This document shows, one piece after another, positions 1 through 8,242 of a stretch of DNA of 64,000 bases. Numbering within the stretch: position 1 is the stretch's first letter; every line of letters starts with the position of its first letter. The translations under genes and the position numbers were made by a program. The DNA is taken from contig NZ_CP078077.1 of NCBI RefSeq assembly GCF_023101185.1, positions 1,083,630-1,147,629 on the forward strand. The letters are read 5' to 3'. The DNA is from Microbacterium galbinum. Lineage in GTDB: Bacteria; Actinomycetota; Actinomycetes; Actinomycetales; Microbacteriaceae. Under the pieces are notes generated by a model, which had not been told where the DNA came from, made no database searches, and worked only from the letters and a program-made list of their open reading frames with translations.

Positions 1-178
1 TCGGCATGAGCTCGATCACCCCGAAGGGCGTGTGATTGGCGACGCGCTCGCTCTTGTCGAACGACTCCCACCGGCGGAAGTCCGCCTCGATCGTGTCGGC
101 CATCTCCGTCATGATCGTCTCGGCCCCACGGCGCGAAATCCACTCGACCATGTCACCCACTCCGACGAACGCGGTCAT
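1..178 (-). CDS. Ornithine cyclodeaminase-like protein, N-terminal part (runs off the window)
   Basis: Only the first 59 residues are present; the rest lies before position 1. The visible part starts MTAFVGVGDMVEW and contains IEADFRRWESFDKSERVA and FGVIELMP. These match the N-terminal pattern of the ornithine cyclodeaminase/mu-crystallin family, which binds NAD(P)H and deaminates or reduces amino acid substrates. The ATG overlaps the stop of the PaiB-like gene as ATGA, so this is the last visible gene of the minus-strand operon starting at 5173. The substrate cannot be told from the fragment, and its tie to HMG-CoA metabolism is positional only. Confidence 0.6.
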   Translation of the reverse strand, partial: MTAFVGVGDMVEWISRRGAETIMTEMADTIEADFRRWESFDKSERVANHTPFGVIELMP

Positions 179-828
179 GCGGTCACTTCCTTTCCATCGA
201 GCACGTCGCGGTTCACATCCGCGATGCGATCGGCGAGCTTCGGGTTCTCATAGGGGCCGGGGTTGCGCAACGCTTCGACGACGCGCGCGATCACCTCGGG
301 GGACTTGTCCTGGTGCATCTTCTCCTTGGCCTCGATGCGGGTGGCCCGCAGGCGGAAGCCCACGGTGCCGTGCACGATGCGCTCGGCGTAGGCGGTGTTC
401 TCGAGCGTGCGATGCATCAGGTAGGGGTCGGGTAGCGGGCTCTCGAACCAGCTCACGAGGCGGTCGAGCACCGCGAGGTTCTCGTCGTCGGAGAGGATCT
501 CGGGGGTGCCGAACAGGTGCGCGACGGCGAAGTCCCACGTGGGCACGGCCGGCGAGGTGCCGTACCAGCTCGGCGAGACGTAGCCCTGGGGTCCGTAGAC
601 GATCACCATCGTCTCGTGCCGGCCGAGCTGGTGCAGGCGCTCGTCGGGGCGACCGACGTGGCTCACGATCGAGATGCCCTCGGCATCCTCTTCGAGCAGC
701 ACCGGGTAGTGCGAGGCGACGAGTCCCTCACCGGGCACGTGGCTGACGATCGTCGCCCACGGGTTCTCGCGCACGAGGGCGCGCACGGTCTCGACGTCGT
801 CGAGGGCGTAATCGGGGTTGTGCCTCAC
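175..828 (-). CDS. PaiB-like FMN-binding split-barrel protein
   Basis: A 217-residue protein beginning (M)RHNPDYALDD. It has the PaiB arrangement: a conserved N-terminal strand, WATIVSH, then YPVLLEED, then the central YGPQGYVSPSWYG motif and TWDFAVAHLFG. PaiB-family proteins have an FMN-binding split-barrel fold and are described as negative transcriptional regulators or flavin-dependent oxidoreductase relatives. I chose the GTG at 828 because family homology begins there; a longer frame upstream adds low-complexity sequence. It lies 31 bp after the MaoC-type gene and overlaps the next gene by four bases. Its role in this catabolic operon is unknown; redox chemistry or local regulation are both possible. 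Confidence 0.75.
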   Translation of the reverse strand: MRHNPDYALDDVETVRALVRENPWATIVSHVPGEGLVASHYPVLLEEDAEGISIVSHVGRPDERLHQLGRHETMVIVYGPQGYVSPSWYGTSPAVPTWDFAVAHLFGTPEILSDDENLAVLDRLVSWFESPLPDPYLMHRTLENTAYAERIVHGTVGFRLRATRIEAKEKMHQDKSPEVIARVVEALRNPGPYENPKLADRIADVNRDVLDGKEVTA

Positions 829-859
829 GGTGTCTCCAGGTGGGGGGGTGGGATGGCCG

Positions 860-1690
860 TCAGGCCCAGGTGATGTCGGCGGTGGCCAGCACGACATCGT
901 CGGCGTCGACGGCGGTGACGCGGATGCCGTCGGGCGCGGTGTGTCCGACCAGACGCAGCGGCCGGTCGACGAGCACCGGGGCGATCGCCCGCACGTCGAG
1001 ACGCGCGGGGACGCGCTCGGGCGTGTGCCGGCGGGCGGCGTCCATCAGCAGGATGCGCGTCAACGGCCCGTGCACGAGCAGGTCGGGCAGGCCCTCGACG
1101 TCGCGCGCCCAGGCACGGTCGTAGTGGATGAGGTGCGTGTTGAACGTGAGCGCCGAGAACCGGAACAGTTGGCGGGCGTCGGGCGTGAGCTCCTCGACCC
1201 ACTCCCCCTCCGCCGCGATCGACGGGTCGGGGCGCGGGGCGCGGGCGGGAGCATCCGGATCCGCCGCCTCGAGGAAGACGTCGTGCCACACGCTGCGCAC
1301 CGCCACCTCGCCCGCGACCGCGTACTCGCGCACGATGTCGACGAAGGTCAGACGCCCGCGCGAACCGGTCTTGTCGACCACTGAGCCGAGTGACGTGGTC
1401 TGCACGACCTCGTCGCCGAGGCGGATCGGTCGGAGGAACTCGGTCGTCTCGCCCGCGTACATGCGGCGGGGCAGATCGATCTCGGGCACGACGCCGTCAC
1501 GCGCCGGGGTGCCGTCGGGGCGCAGGTCGGCGAGCGGCACCGCGAACGGGAAGAACACGCCCTCCCAGGCGGCGGGCAGCGGGTCGCCCGCGGCGAGCGC
1601 CGGATCGGATGCCGCGAACGTGCCGCGGTACGCCTCGACGGTGTCGGCGGTGATGGGCGCGGTGCGCACGACGGGCGCGGGGGTGCTCAC
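860..1690 (-). CDS. MaoC-type acyl-CoA hydratase (mesaconyl-C4-CoA / itaconyl-CoA hydratase-like)
   Basis: A 276-residue double-hotdog protein. The N-terminal half has the FAS1-like dehydratase pattern (WEGVFFPFAVPLADLRPDG, then RRMYAGETTEFLRPIRLGD). The C-terminal half carries FSALTFNTHLIHYDRAWA followed by LLVHGPLTRILL, the hydratase-like signature of the HTDN/MaoC superfamily. The architecture matches mesaconyl-C4-CoA and itaconyl-CoA hydratases. It starts with GTG, overlapping the CoA-transferase stop as GTGA. Next to an HMG-CoA lyase it could hydrate an unsaturated branched dicarboxyl-CoA such as 3-methylglutaconyl-CoA to a lyase substrate; this is inference from context. Confidence 0.8.
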   Translation of the reverse strand: MSTPAPVVRTAPITADTVEAYRGTFAASDPALAAGDPLPAAWEGVFFPFAVPLADLRPDGTPARDGVVPEIDLPRRMYAGETTEFLRPIRLGDEVVQTTSLGSVVDKTGSRGRLTFVDIVREYAVAGEVAVRSVWHDVFLEAADPDAPARAPRPDPSIAAEGEWVEELTPDARQLFRFSALTFNTHLIHYDRAWARDVEGLPDLLVHGPLTRILLMDAARRHTPERVPARLDVRAIAPVLVDRPLRLVGHTAPDGIRVTAVDADDVVLATADITWA

Positions 1691-2916
1691 GGCAGTGCCC
1701 CGGCGGCACGCAGCTCGGCGATGCGGGCGGCGTCGTACCCGGCGAACCGCGCCAGCACCTCGTCGGCGTGCTCGGCGAAGCGGTTGGCGGTGCGGGCGGG
1801 GGTCGCAGGGGTCTCCGACAGCTTGATCGGCTGACCGAACATGCGCAGCACGCCCAGGTCGCCGTAGTCGGCCTCGACGATCATGTCGCGCTCGGCCGTG
1901 CCGGGGTCGTCGACCACCTCGCCGATCGTCTTCACGGCGGTGAGGGGCACGACGTCGCCCGCGAGGTCCTCGAGCTCCTGCTTGGTGCGGGTCGCGAGCC
2001 ACCCCGCCACGATCGGCTTGACCCGTCGCTCGTAGACGTCGGTCTCGAACCGCTTGCGCATGGTGTCGATCTCGGGGTCGTCCTTGTGCTCGGGGGTGCC
2101 GAACAGGTCGCAGCTCGCGTTCCAGAGCTTGTCGGTGTACGCCCCGAAGAAGACCTGACCGTCGGCGCAGTCGAACAGCTCGTAGGGCCGCACCCAGGCG
2201 TGCGCGTTGCCCTGCGGCGACGCGACGTTGCCCGTGACCGTGTAGTCGACCACCGCGGTCTCGGTGAGGGCGACGATGCTGTCGACCTGCGCGACGTCGA
2301 CGACCTGGCCGACGCCGGTGGCCTCGGCGTGACGCAGCGCGGCGAGCGTGCCGATCACGGCGAACAGGGTCGCCGAGAGGTCGCCGATCGTGACGCCGAC
2401 GCGCACCGGCGGATGCTCGGCGTAGCCGTTCATCGACCAGATGCCGCCCGCGGCCTGGGCCGTGTTGTCGAAGGCGGGGCGCTTGCTGCGCGACCCCGTG
2501 CGGCCGTAGCCGGAGATGGCGGTGTAGACCAGGCGCGGATTGATCTCGCGCAGCACCTCGTAGCCCACACCGAGCTTCTCCATGGTGCCGGGGCGGAAGT
2601 TCTCGACGAGCACGTCGGCGCCGCGCACGAGGTCCTTCAGCACCTCCTTGCCCTCGGGGGTCGCGAGGTCGAGACCGACGCCGAGCTTTCCGCGGTTGTA
2701 CTGGGCGTAGTACGCGCTGAACTCCTCCTCGCCGTCGGTGAGGTACGGCGGGAAGCCGCGCGACACGTCGGGGTCGCGCGGGTTCTCGACCTTGATGACC
2801 GTCGCGCCGAGGTCGGCGAGGGTCTGCGAGGCGTAGGGGCCGGCGAGCACGCGCGACAGGTCGATCACGGTGACTCCGGCGAGCGCGCCCGGGGCGGGGA
2901 GGGTGGTGTCGATCAT
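1687..2916 (-). CDS. Family III CoA-transferase (CaiB/BaiF)
   Basis: A 409-residue CaiB/BaiF-type enzyme. It opens with GVTVIDLSRVLAGPYASQTL and LGATVIKVENP, typical of the family. It continues with ENFRPGTMEKLGVGY and YTAISGYGRTG, and has the catalytic aspartate region AFDNTAQA. Such enzymes move CoA between carboxylic acids through an enzyme-bound anhydride and thioester. Family III members include the succinyl-CoA:3-hydroxy-3-methylglutarate transferase known from mammals, which fits the neighbouring HMG-CoA lyase, but the substrate here is not proven. It overlaps mvaB as ATGA and the MaoC gene as GTGA, so all three are probably translated together. Confidence 0.85.
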   Translation of the reverse strand: MIDTTLPAPGALAGVTVIDLSRVLAGPYASQTLADLGATVIKVENPRDPDVSRGFPPYLTDGEEEFSAYYAQYNRGKLGVGLDLATPEGKEVLKDLVRGADVLVENFRPGTMEKLGVGYEVLREINPRLVYTAISGYGRTGSRSKRPAFDNTAQAAGGIWSMNGYAEHPPVRVGVTIGDLSATLFAVIGTLAALRHAEATGVGQVVDVAQVDSIVALTETAVVDYTVTGNVASPQGNAHAWVRPYELFDCADGQVFFGAYTDKLWNASCDLFGTPEHKDDPEIDTMRKRFETDVYERRVKPIVAGWLATRTKQELEDLAGDVVPLTAVKTIGEVVDDPGTAERDMIVEADYGDLGVLRMFGQPIKLSETPATPARTANRFAEHADEVLARFAGYDAARIAELRAAGALP

Positions 2917-3896
2917 GCGGGAGTGACCTCCTGTGCGGGTTCGGGGGTGTCGAGTCCGGCGGCCGCGAACGCGCGGGCCACGTTCGACGCGGGACGCACG
3001 GTGCGGATGCGGGAGAGCCAGAGCGTGGTGGCGGCCAGGGCTTCGAGATCGAGTCCGGTCTCGATGCCGAGGCCGTGCAGCATCCACACGAGGTCCTCCG
3101 TCGCGAGATTACCGGTCGCGCCCTTGGCGTAGGGGCAACGGCCGAGCCCGCCGACCGACGCGTCGAACTCGGCGACGCCCAGCCGCAGGGCGGCGTGCAC
3201 GTTCGCGAGAGACTGCCCGTAGGTGTCGTGCAGGTGCAGGGCGATCGCCTCGACGGGGATGCCGGCGTCGAGGGCCTCCTCGATGACCGCGATCGTGTGA
3301 CCGGGCGTGGCGACGCCGATCGTGTCGCTGATCGCGATCTTCCGGGCACCGGCCTCGTGCAGGGCGCGGGCGGCTTCGGTGACGGCATCCGTGTCGACGC
3401 TCCCCTCCCAGGGGTCGCCGAAGGCCATCGAGACATAGCCGCGCACGGGGATGCCCTGCGCGGTCGCCGCGGCGATCACCTCGACCGCGCGGTCGATGGC
3501 GCCTGCGCGAGTGGTGTTGAGGTTGGCCTTCGCGAACGACTCGGTGGCGCTGACGACCACCGACACCTCGCGGATGCCGGCGTCGATCGCGCGCTGCAGG
3601 CCGCGGAGGTTCGGCACGAGGCCGACGGCGCGGGCGCCCGCGGGCACCTCGAGACCGGAGACGACCTGCTCGGCGTCGGCGAGCTGGGGGATCCAGGTCG
3701 GCGGCACGAAGCTCGTGACCTCGAGGTCACGGCTACCGGCCGCGTACAGCCGCCGGCAGAGCTGGATCTTGACGGCGGCGGGGATGATGTCGGTCTCGGC
3801 CTGCAGGCCGTCGCGCGGACCCACCTCGAACACGGTGACGCGCGCGGGGAGCCCGTCCTCGCGGATCACCCGGGGCGCCGGGACCGTGACGGTCAT
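2913..3896 (-). CDS. mvaB: Hydroxymethylglutaryl-CoA lyase
   Basis: A 327-residue TIM-barrel lyase splitting HMG-CoA into acetyl-CoA and acetoacetate. All family landmarks are visible: FEVGPRDGLQAE near the N-terminus, the metal-binding ALHLHDTYGQSLANV segment, and the active-site cysteine loop GLGRCPYAKGATGNLATED. This is close to the classical HMG-CoA lyase signature and argues against isopropylmalate or citramalate synthase relatives. The start overlaps the mvaA stop as ATGA and the stop overlaps the CoA-transferase start. Together with mvaA it forms the core of mevalonate or HMG catabolism as known from Pseudomonas mevalonii. Confidence 0.93.
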   Translation of the reverse strand: MTVTVPAPRVIREDGLPARVTVFEVGPRDGLQAETDIIPAAVKIQLCRRLYAAGSRDLEVTSFVPPTWIPQLADAEQVVSGLEVPAGARAVGLVPNLRGLQRAIDAGIREVSVVVSATESFAKANLNTTRAGAIDRAVEVIAAATAQGIPVRGYVSMAFGDPWEGSVDTDAVTEAARALHEAGARKIAISDTIGVATPGHTIAVIEEALDAGIPVEAIALHLHDTYGQSLANVHAALRLGVAEFDASVGGLGRCPYAKGATGNLATEDLVWMLHGLGIETGLDLEALAATTLWLSRIRTVRPASNVARAFAAAGLDTPEPAQEVTPA

Positions 3897-5173
3897 GCGC
3901 CGGCCCCGCCCCCGCGCAGTTCGGCGAGCACCTCGCGGGCGTACTCCATGCGGATGCGGCGGTCGGCGACGATCCGGGCGGCGACCGCGCCGATCTCGTC
4001 GACGTCGGCACCCGCGGATGCCGCGATCGTGCGCGCGTGCAGGGTCATGTGTCCGCGCTGGATGCCCTCGGCGGCGAGCGCCCGGCAGGCGGCGAGGTTC
4101 TGGGCGAGTCCGACGGCGGCGATGACGCTCGCGAGCTCGCGCGCGGTCTCGACGCCGAGCAGCTTCACGGACGCCTGCGCGGTGGGGTGCGCGCGGGTGG
4201 CACCGCCGACGAGCCCGACGGCGAGGGGCACCTCGAGCGTGCCGACGAGGTTGCCGTCGGCATCCTTCTCGAACTGCGACAGCGCCGTGTATCCGCCGGC
4301 TCGGGCGGCGTGCGAGTGGCAGCCCGACTCGACCGCGCGGGTGTCGTTGCCGGTGGCGAGCACGACCGCGGTGATGCCGTTCATGATGCCCTTGTTGTGC
4401 GTGGCGGCACGGTAGGGGTCGGCCTCGGCGAACGCGCTCGCGGCGACGATGTCGTCGACGACCTGGGGACCGCCCAGCAGTTCGGCGTCGAACACGGCGC
4501 GGGCGCGGGTGAGGCGCAGCTCGGCCTTGTTGGTGAGGATGCGCAGCAGTGTGCGGGTGCCGGCGAGCTCGGCGATGCGCGGGGCGATCGCCTCGGCCAT
4601 CGTGTTGACCGCGTTCGCGCCCATCGCATCGCGCACGTCGACGTGCAGGTGCACGATGACCTGCACTCCGGCGCGGGTGGGGAGCACGCGCACCGAGATG
4701 TCGAACGCCCCGCCGCCGAGCGAGACCAGCATCGGGTCCTGCTGGTTGGCGAGCTCGAGCAGCTCGTCCTTCGCCTCGAGCAGGGCGAAGCGCGCGCCGT
4801 GCGGGTCGATCGCGTCGAGCACCTGGATCTGGGCGATCATCACATCGCCCGTGTACGAGGTCGTGAAGCCGCCGTGACCGCGGGCCATGCGGGCGGCGTT
4901 CGAGGCGGCGGCGACGACGCTCGGCTCCTCGGTGGCCATCGGGATCAGGCGGTCGCGTCCGTCGATCGTGAAGTTCGTGGCGACGCCGACCGGCACCGCG
5001 ATGAGACCCACGACGTTCTCGACCATGTGGTCGGCCTGAGCGAGCGAGAGACCGCTGTCGGGGCGCAGCGCCCCCAGAGCATCCGCATCCAGCTCCGCAC
5101 CCTGCGCGACGAGCGCGAGGCGCTCATCCGGGGTGTGATCGCGGAGTCCGGAGATTCGGCTGTTGATCGACAT
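3893..5173 (-). CDS. mvaA: Class II (degradative) hydroxymethylglutaryl-CoA reductase
   Basis: A 426-residue HMG-CoA reductase of class II. The catalytic set seen in the Pseudomonas mevalonii enzyme is present: glutamate in PMATEEPSVVAAAS, lysine in THNKGIMNGI, aspartate in ATGNDTRAVE and the C-terminal histidine in QRGHMTLHART. The segment VRDAMGANAVNTMAE is the class II form; class I has a different version. Beside HMG-CoA lyase it most likely works in the oxidative direction, turning mevalonate and CoA into HMG-CoA. It is the first gene of the operon, with a purine-rich GAAGG upstream of the ATG. A biosynthetic role cannot be fully excluded, but no other mevalonate-pathway gene is nearby. 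Confidence 0.93.
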   Translation of the reverse strand: MSINSRISGLRDHTPDERLALVAQGAELDADALGALRPDSGLSLAQADHMVENVVGLIAVPVGVATNFTIDGRDRLIPMATEEPSVVAAASNAARMARGHGGFTTSYTGDVMIAQIQVLDAIDPHGARFALLEAKDELLELANQQDPMLVSLGGGAFDISVRVLPTRAGVQVIVHLHVDVRDAMGANAVNTMAEAIAPRIAELAGTRTLLRILTNKAELRLTRARAVFDAELLGGPQVVDDIVAASAFAEADPYRAATHNKGIMNGITAVVLATGNDTRAVESGCHSHAARAGGYTALSQFEKDADGNLVGTLEVPLAVGLVGGATRAHPTAQASVKLLGVETARELASVIAAVGLAQNLAACRALAAEGIQRGHMTLHARTIAASAGADVDEIGAVAARIVADRRIRMEYAREVLAELRGGGAGA

Positions 5174-5385
5174 CGGCCACCTTCCTTCGGGACAGCGACC
5201 GGGTCATCGGCGCTGTGGTCAAGGAAGACACTAGGAGCGGGCGGCAGGGGCGACGATGGGTGGAACACTCATCCTCGGGGCCCCGCTGTATGCGGTCGAC
5301 ACATCACCCCGCCTGATCGCGGAACCTAGACTCGCACCATCACCCGGAGCGCGGACCGCGGGTCCCCCGAGCGCGAGGAGTACGC
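5174..5385. promoter_or_regulatory. Divergent promoter region between mvaA operon and hydrolase/PucR genes
   Basis: These 212 bases separate the minus-strand HMG operon from the plus-strand hydrolase and regulator genes, so both promoters should be here. A possible plus-strand -10 element (tagact) lies near 5330. No clear palindromic operator was found by eye. GAGCGCGAGGAGTACGC provides the ribosome binding site of the hydrolase. Confidence 0.45.
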
Positions 5386-6246
5386 ATGCCCTACACCGAT
5401 TCCGCCGATGTGCGCCTGTACTACGAGGTGTTCGCCGGGGCCGATGCCCCCGCCGACGCCCCCGTGCTCGTGCTCGTCTCGGGCGGCGGCGCCCAGCTGC
5501 TCAGCTGGGACGAGGAGTTCATCGGCATCCTCACCACCGGCGGCCTGCGGGTGGTGCGCTTCGACAACCGCGACACCGGACTCTCGCAGCTCTTCGGCGG
5601 GGCCGACGACGTGGACGGCGGCTACGACCTCATCGATCTGGCCGAGGACGTGCTGCGCGTGCTCGACGATCTGGGCGTCGAGAAGGCGCACGTCGCCGGG
5701 CACTCGATGGGCGGCATGATGGCGCAGATGCTCGCGATCCACCACCCCGAGCGCATTCTCAGCCTCGGGCTGCTGTCGACCATCCCGGGCCAGTCACGCC
5801 GCTGGGTCGCGCACGGCGAGCGCCCCGAGCTCGCCGAGGCGCCCGTGCGCGTCACGCGCGAGCAGGCGGTGGCGTTCACGCGCACAGCCCTCGAGGCCGC
5901 ACCGGTCGGACGCTTCGACCACCAGGTCGAGTGGCACGTGCGCGCGACCGGCGAGGCCTACGACCGCGGCTACTACCCCGAGGGGTTCTCCCGGCAGTGG
6001 GCGGCCCTCACGCGCGCGCCCGAGCGCCTCGACGCCCTGCGGTCGGTGACCGCGCCCGCGTTCGTCTTCCACGGCCGCGACGACGACGTGCTGCACTGGG
6101 CATCCGCCGTCGACATCGCCGAGGCGATCCCCGGCGCCGAACTGCAGGTGCACCCCGACATGGGGCACCTCATCCCCCACGAGCTGTGGCCCGAACTCGC
6201 GGCCGGACTCCTGCGCACCGCTGCGCGCGCCGAGGGTCGCGGCTGA
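5386..6246 (+). CDS. Alpha/beta hydrolase fold protein
   Basis: A 286-residue alpha/beta hydrolase. The oxyanion region is VLVLVSGGGAQLLSW, the substrate-loop motif is VVRFDNRDTGLSQ, and the nucleophile elbow is VAGHSMGGMMAQ (serine in GHSMG). The acid lies in the FVFHGRDDDVLHW region and the catalytic histidine in PDMGHLIPHELW. The layout resembles the AB-hydrolase-1 group that includes proline iminopeptidase-like and acyl-ester hydrolases. An AGGAG site precedes the ATG. It is divergent from mvaA and 85 bp before the PucR regulator, so it may cleave an ester or thioester for the mevalonate/HMG pathway. The substrate is unknown. Confidence 0.85.
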   Translation: MPYTDSADVRLYYEVFAGADAPADAPVLVLVSGGGAQLLSWDEEFIGILTTGGLRVVRFDNRDTGLSQLFGGADDVDGGYDLIDLAEDVLRVLDDLGVEKAHVAGHSMGGMMAQMLAIHHPERILSLGLLSTIPGQSRRWVAHGERPELAEAPVRVTREQAVAFTRTALEAAPVGRFDHQVEWHVRATGEAYDRGYYPEGFSRQWAALTRAPERLDALRSVTAPAFVFHGRDDDVLHWASAVDIAEAIPGAELQVHPDMGHLIPHELWPELAAGLLRTAARAEGRG

Positions 6247-6331
6247 GAGACCTGATTTGAGGGCGACAGCGCTCATGCTCGACACTGAAGTCACGCGCCT
6301 GTCGGCGCCGCCCTCCCCCGAAGGGACGAAG

Positions 6332-8242
6332 ATGCCCGAGCACGACGACGCCATCGCCTCGCTCCTCGATGCGGCCCACGACCCCGAACTCGTCGGCCCC
6401 ACCGGTGTCAGCGACGCCCTCCGCGCGCTCGGGGCCAGCGAAGCGGATGCCGCGCTCCTCGCCGAGCGCGTCGCCCGCATCCAGCGCGAGCTGTCGCGTC
6501 TGCGCCGCCGCGAGCACGAGCTCACGGCCCTCTTCTCCAGCGCTCGCGAGCTCGCCGAGCTGCGCGACAGCGACGCCGTGCTCGCCCGCCTCGTGCAGCG
6601 CGCCCGCGAGATGATGGGCGTCGACCTGGCCTACCTGTCGGAGTTCGATCCCGACACCTCCGAGCTGCGGGTGCGCGAGACCAGCGGTTCGGTGAGCGCC
6701 TCGTTCCAGCAGTTGCGCGTGCCCCCGGGGCGCGGCCTCGCGAGCGTCGTGGTCGAGTCGCGCACCGCGCAGTGGGTCGCCGACTACACCGCCTACACCG
6801 AGGACCGCCACGACACCGGCATCGACGACGCCGTCTCGGCCGAGGGCCTGGTGTCGATGCTCGGCGTGCCGATGCTCAGCAGCGACGACGTGCTCGGCGT
6901 GCTGTTCGTCGGTAACCGCGAGACGAAGGAGTTCTCCCCCGACGAGGTCGCGCTGCTGTCGGCGCTCGCCGACCACGCCTCGGTCATCCTGCAGACGACG
7001 CAGACGCTGCGCGAGCTGCAGCTGTCGGAGGATGCCAGCCGCCGCACCCTCGAGAGCCTCACCGCGCACCTCGTCGAGCGCGACCGCGCCAACACCGTGC
7101 ACCAGGAGCTCGTGCAGGCGGTGCTCGCCGGAGGCGGGTTCGGCCCGGTGGCCGAGACCCTCGCCTCGGCCCTCGGACGGGCGGTCGCGATCATCGATGC
7201 GCAGGAGAACGTGATCGCCGCCGCGGGGCTGCCGCTCGCCCCCGGGATGCTGTCGCTCGACGAGCCCGTGCGCGACGCCCTCGCCGAGAGCCGCCGCAAC
7301 GGACACTGCGTACCGGTCGCGGGCGCGGGCGTGCGCGCCGTCTCGGCTCTCACCGCCGGCAACCGCCACTTCGGGGCGCTCCTGCTCGGCGACGGGGCCT
7401 TCGAACTCGGCGCCGTCGACTTCCGCACCGTCGAGCGTGCGGCCCAGGTCGGGGCGCTGCTCGAGCTGCAGCAGGAGGCGGCATCCGGAGCCGACCACCG
7501 CGTGCGCAGCGAACTGATCGCCGACCTGCTCGACGACGTGCCCGAGCGGCGCTCCGACGTCGAGCGGCGTGCGCGGCGCCTCGGCGTCGACCTCGCGACC
7601 CTCGACTCCCTGCTGCTGCTGGCGGTGCCGGGCGATCAGCAGACCGCCGCGGCGCGCGCCGTCGTGCGCTCGCTCGACGACCGAGCGCTGGTCGGCGAGT
7701 ACCGCGGATTCGTGGTCGCCGCCCTCGCGAGCGACCGCGGCCCCGTCGATCCCGAGCGCCTGCGGAGGGAGGTCGCCTCCGCGATCCAGGAGGCGGTGAC
7801 CGTCGTCGTACCGCCGCCCGCGAAGGGTCCGCTACCCTCGGCGTTCCTCGCGGCGCGGCGCACCGCGCGCCTGCTCGCCGCGCTCGAGCTCGCCGATCTC
7901 ACCGCGCGCGTCGAAGACTTCCTGCCCTACTCGGCCGTTCTCGACACCGACGCGCAGGGGCTCTCGGCGTTCCTGCGCGACACGATCGGGGCGGTGCGCC
8001 AGTACGACGCCGAACGCAACGCCGATCTGCTCGGCACGCTACGGGCGTTCGTGCGCAACAACGCCAGCCCCACCCGCACGGCGCGCGCCCTCAACTTCCA
8101 CACGAACACGATCCTGCAGCGCCTCGACCGCCTCGACCACGTGCTCGGCGCCGGATGGCGCGACGACGAGCGGATGTTCCGCATCGGCATCGCCGTGCGC
8201 CTCGACGAACTGCGCGAGCGCCTGCGGGGCCCCGCCGCGTAA
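6332..8242 (+). CDS. GAF-domain PucR-type transcriptional regulator
   Basis: A regulator of 636 residues from the ATG at 6332, chosen because AAGGGA lies five bases upstream; an in-frame ATG at 6275 would add 19 residues. After a short coiled segment (VARIQRELSRLRRREHELTAL) comes a GAF domain at about residues 60-210. A middle region follows with ADLLDDVPERR. A C-terminal PucR helix-turn-helix sits at about 565-625 (LRAFVRNNASPTRTARALNF, then NTILQRLDRL). Members activate or repress catabolic genes in response to a ligand bound by the GAF domain. Its position facing the HMG operon makes that operon the likely target. Confidence 0.85.
   Translation: MPEHDDAIASLLDAAHDPELVGPTGVSDALRALGASEADAALLAERVARIQRELSRLRRREHELTALFSSARELAELRDSDAVLARLVQRAREMMGVDLAYLSEFDPDTSELRVRETSGSVSASFQQLRVPPGRGLASVVVESRTAQWVADYTAYTEDRHDTGIDDAVSAEGLVSMLGVPMLSSDDVLGVLFVGNRETKEFSPDEVALLSALADHASVILQTTQTLRELQLSEDASRRTLESLTAHLVERDRANTVHQELVQAVLAGGGFGPVAETLASALGRAVAIIDAQENVIAAAGLPLAPGMLSLDEPVRDALAESRRNGHCVPVAGAGVRAVSALTAGNRHFGALLLGDGAFELGAVDFRTVERAAQVGALLELQQEAASGADHRVRSELIADLLDDVPERRSDVERRARRLGVDLATLDSLLLLAVPGDQQTAAARAVVRSLDDRALVGEYRGFVVAALASDRGPVDPERLRREVASAIQEAVTVVVPPPAKGPLPSAFLAARRTARLLAALELADLTARVEDFLPYSAVLDTDAQGLSAFLRDTIGAVRQYDAERNADLLGTLRAFVRNNASPTRTARALNFHTNTILQRLDRLDHVLGAGWRDDERMFRIGIAVRLDELRERLRGPAA

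Noticed and set aside
6257..6331. Upstream starts of the PucR gene at 6257 and 6275
   Set aside because: The ATG at 6332 has a well-placed AAGGGA site, while the upstream starts do not. The added residues show no family resemblance.
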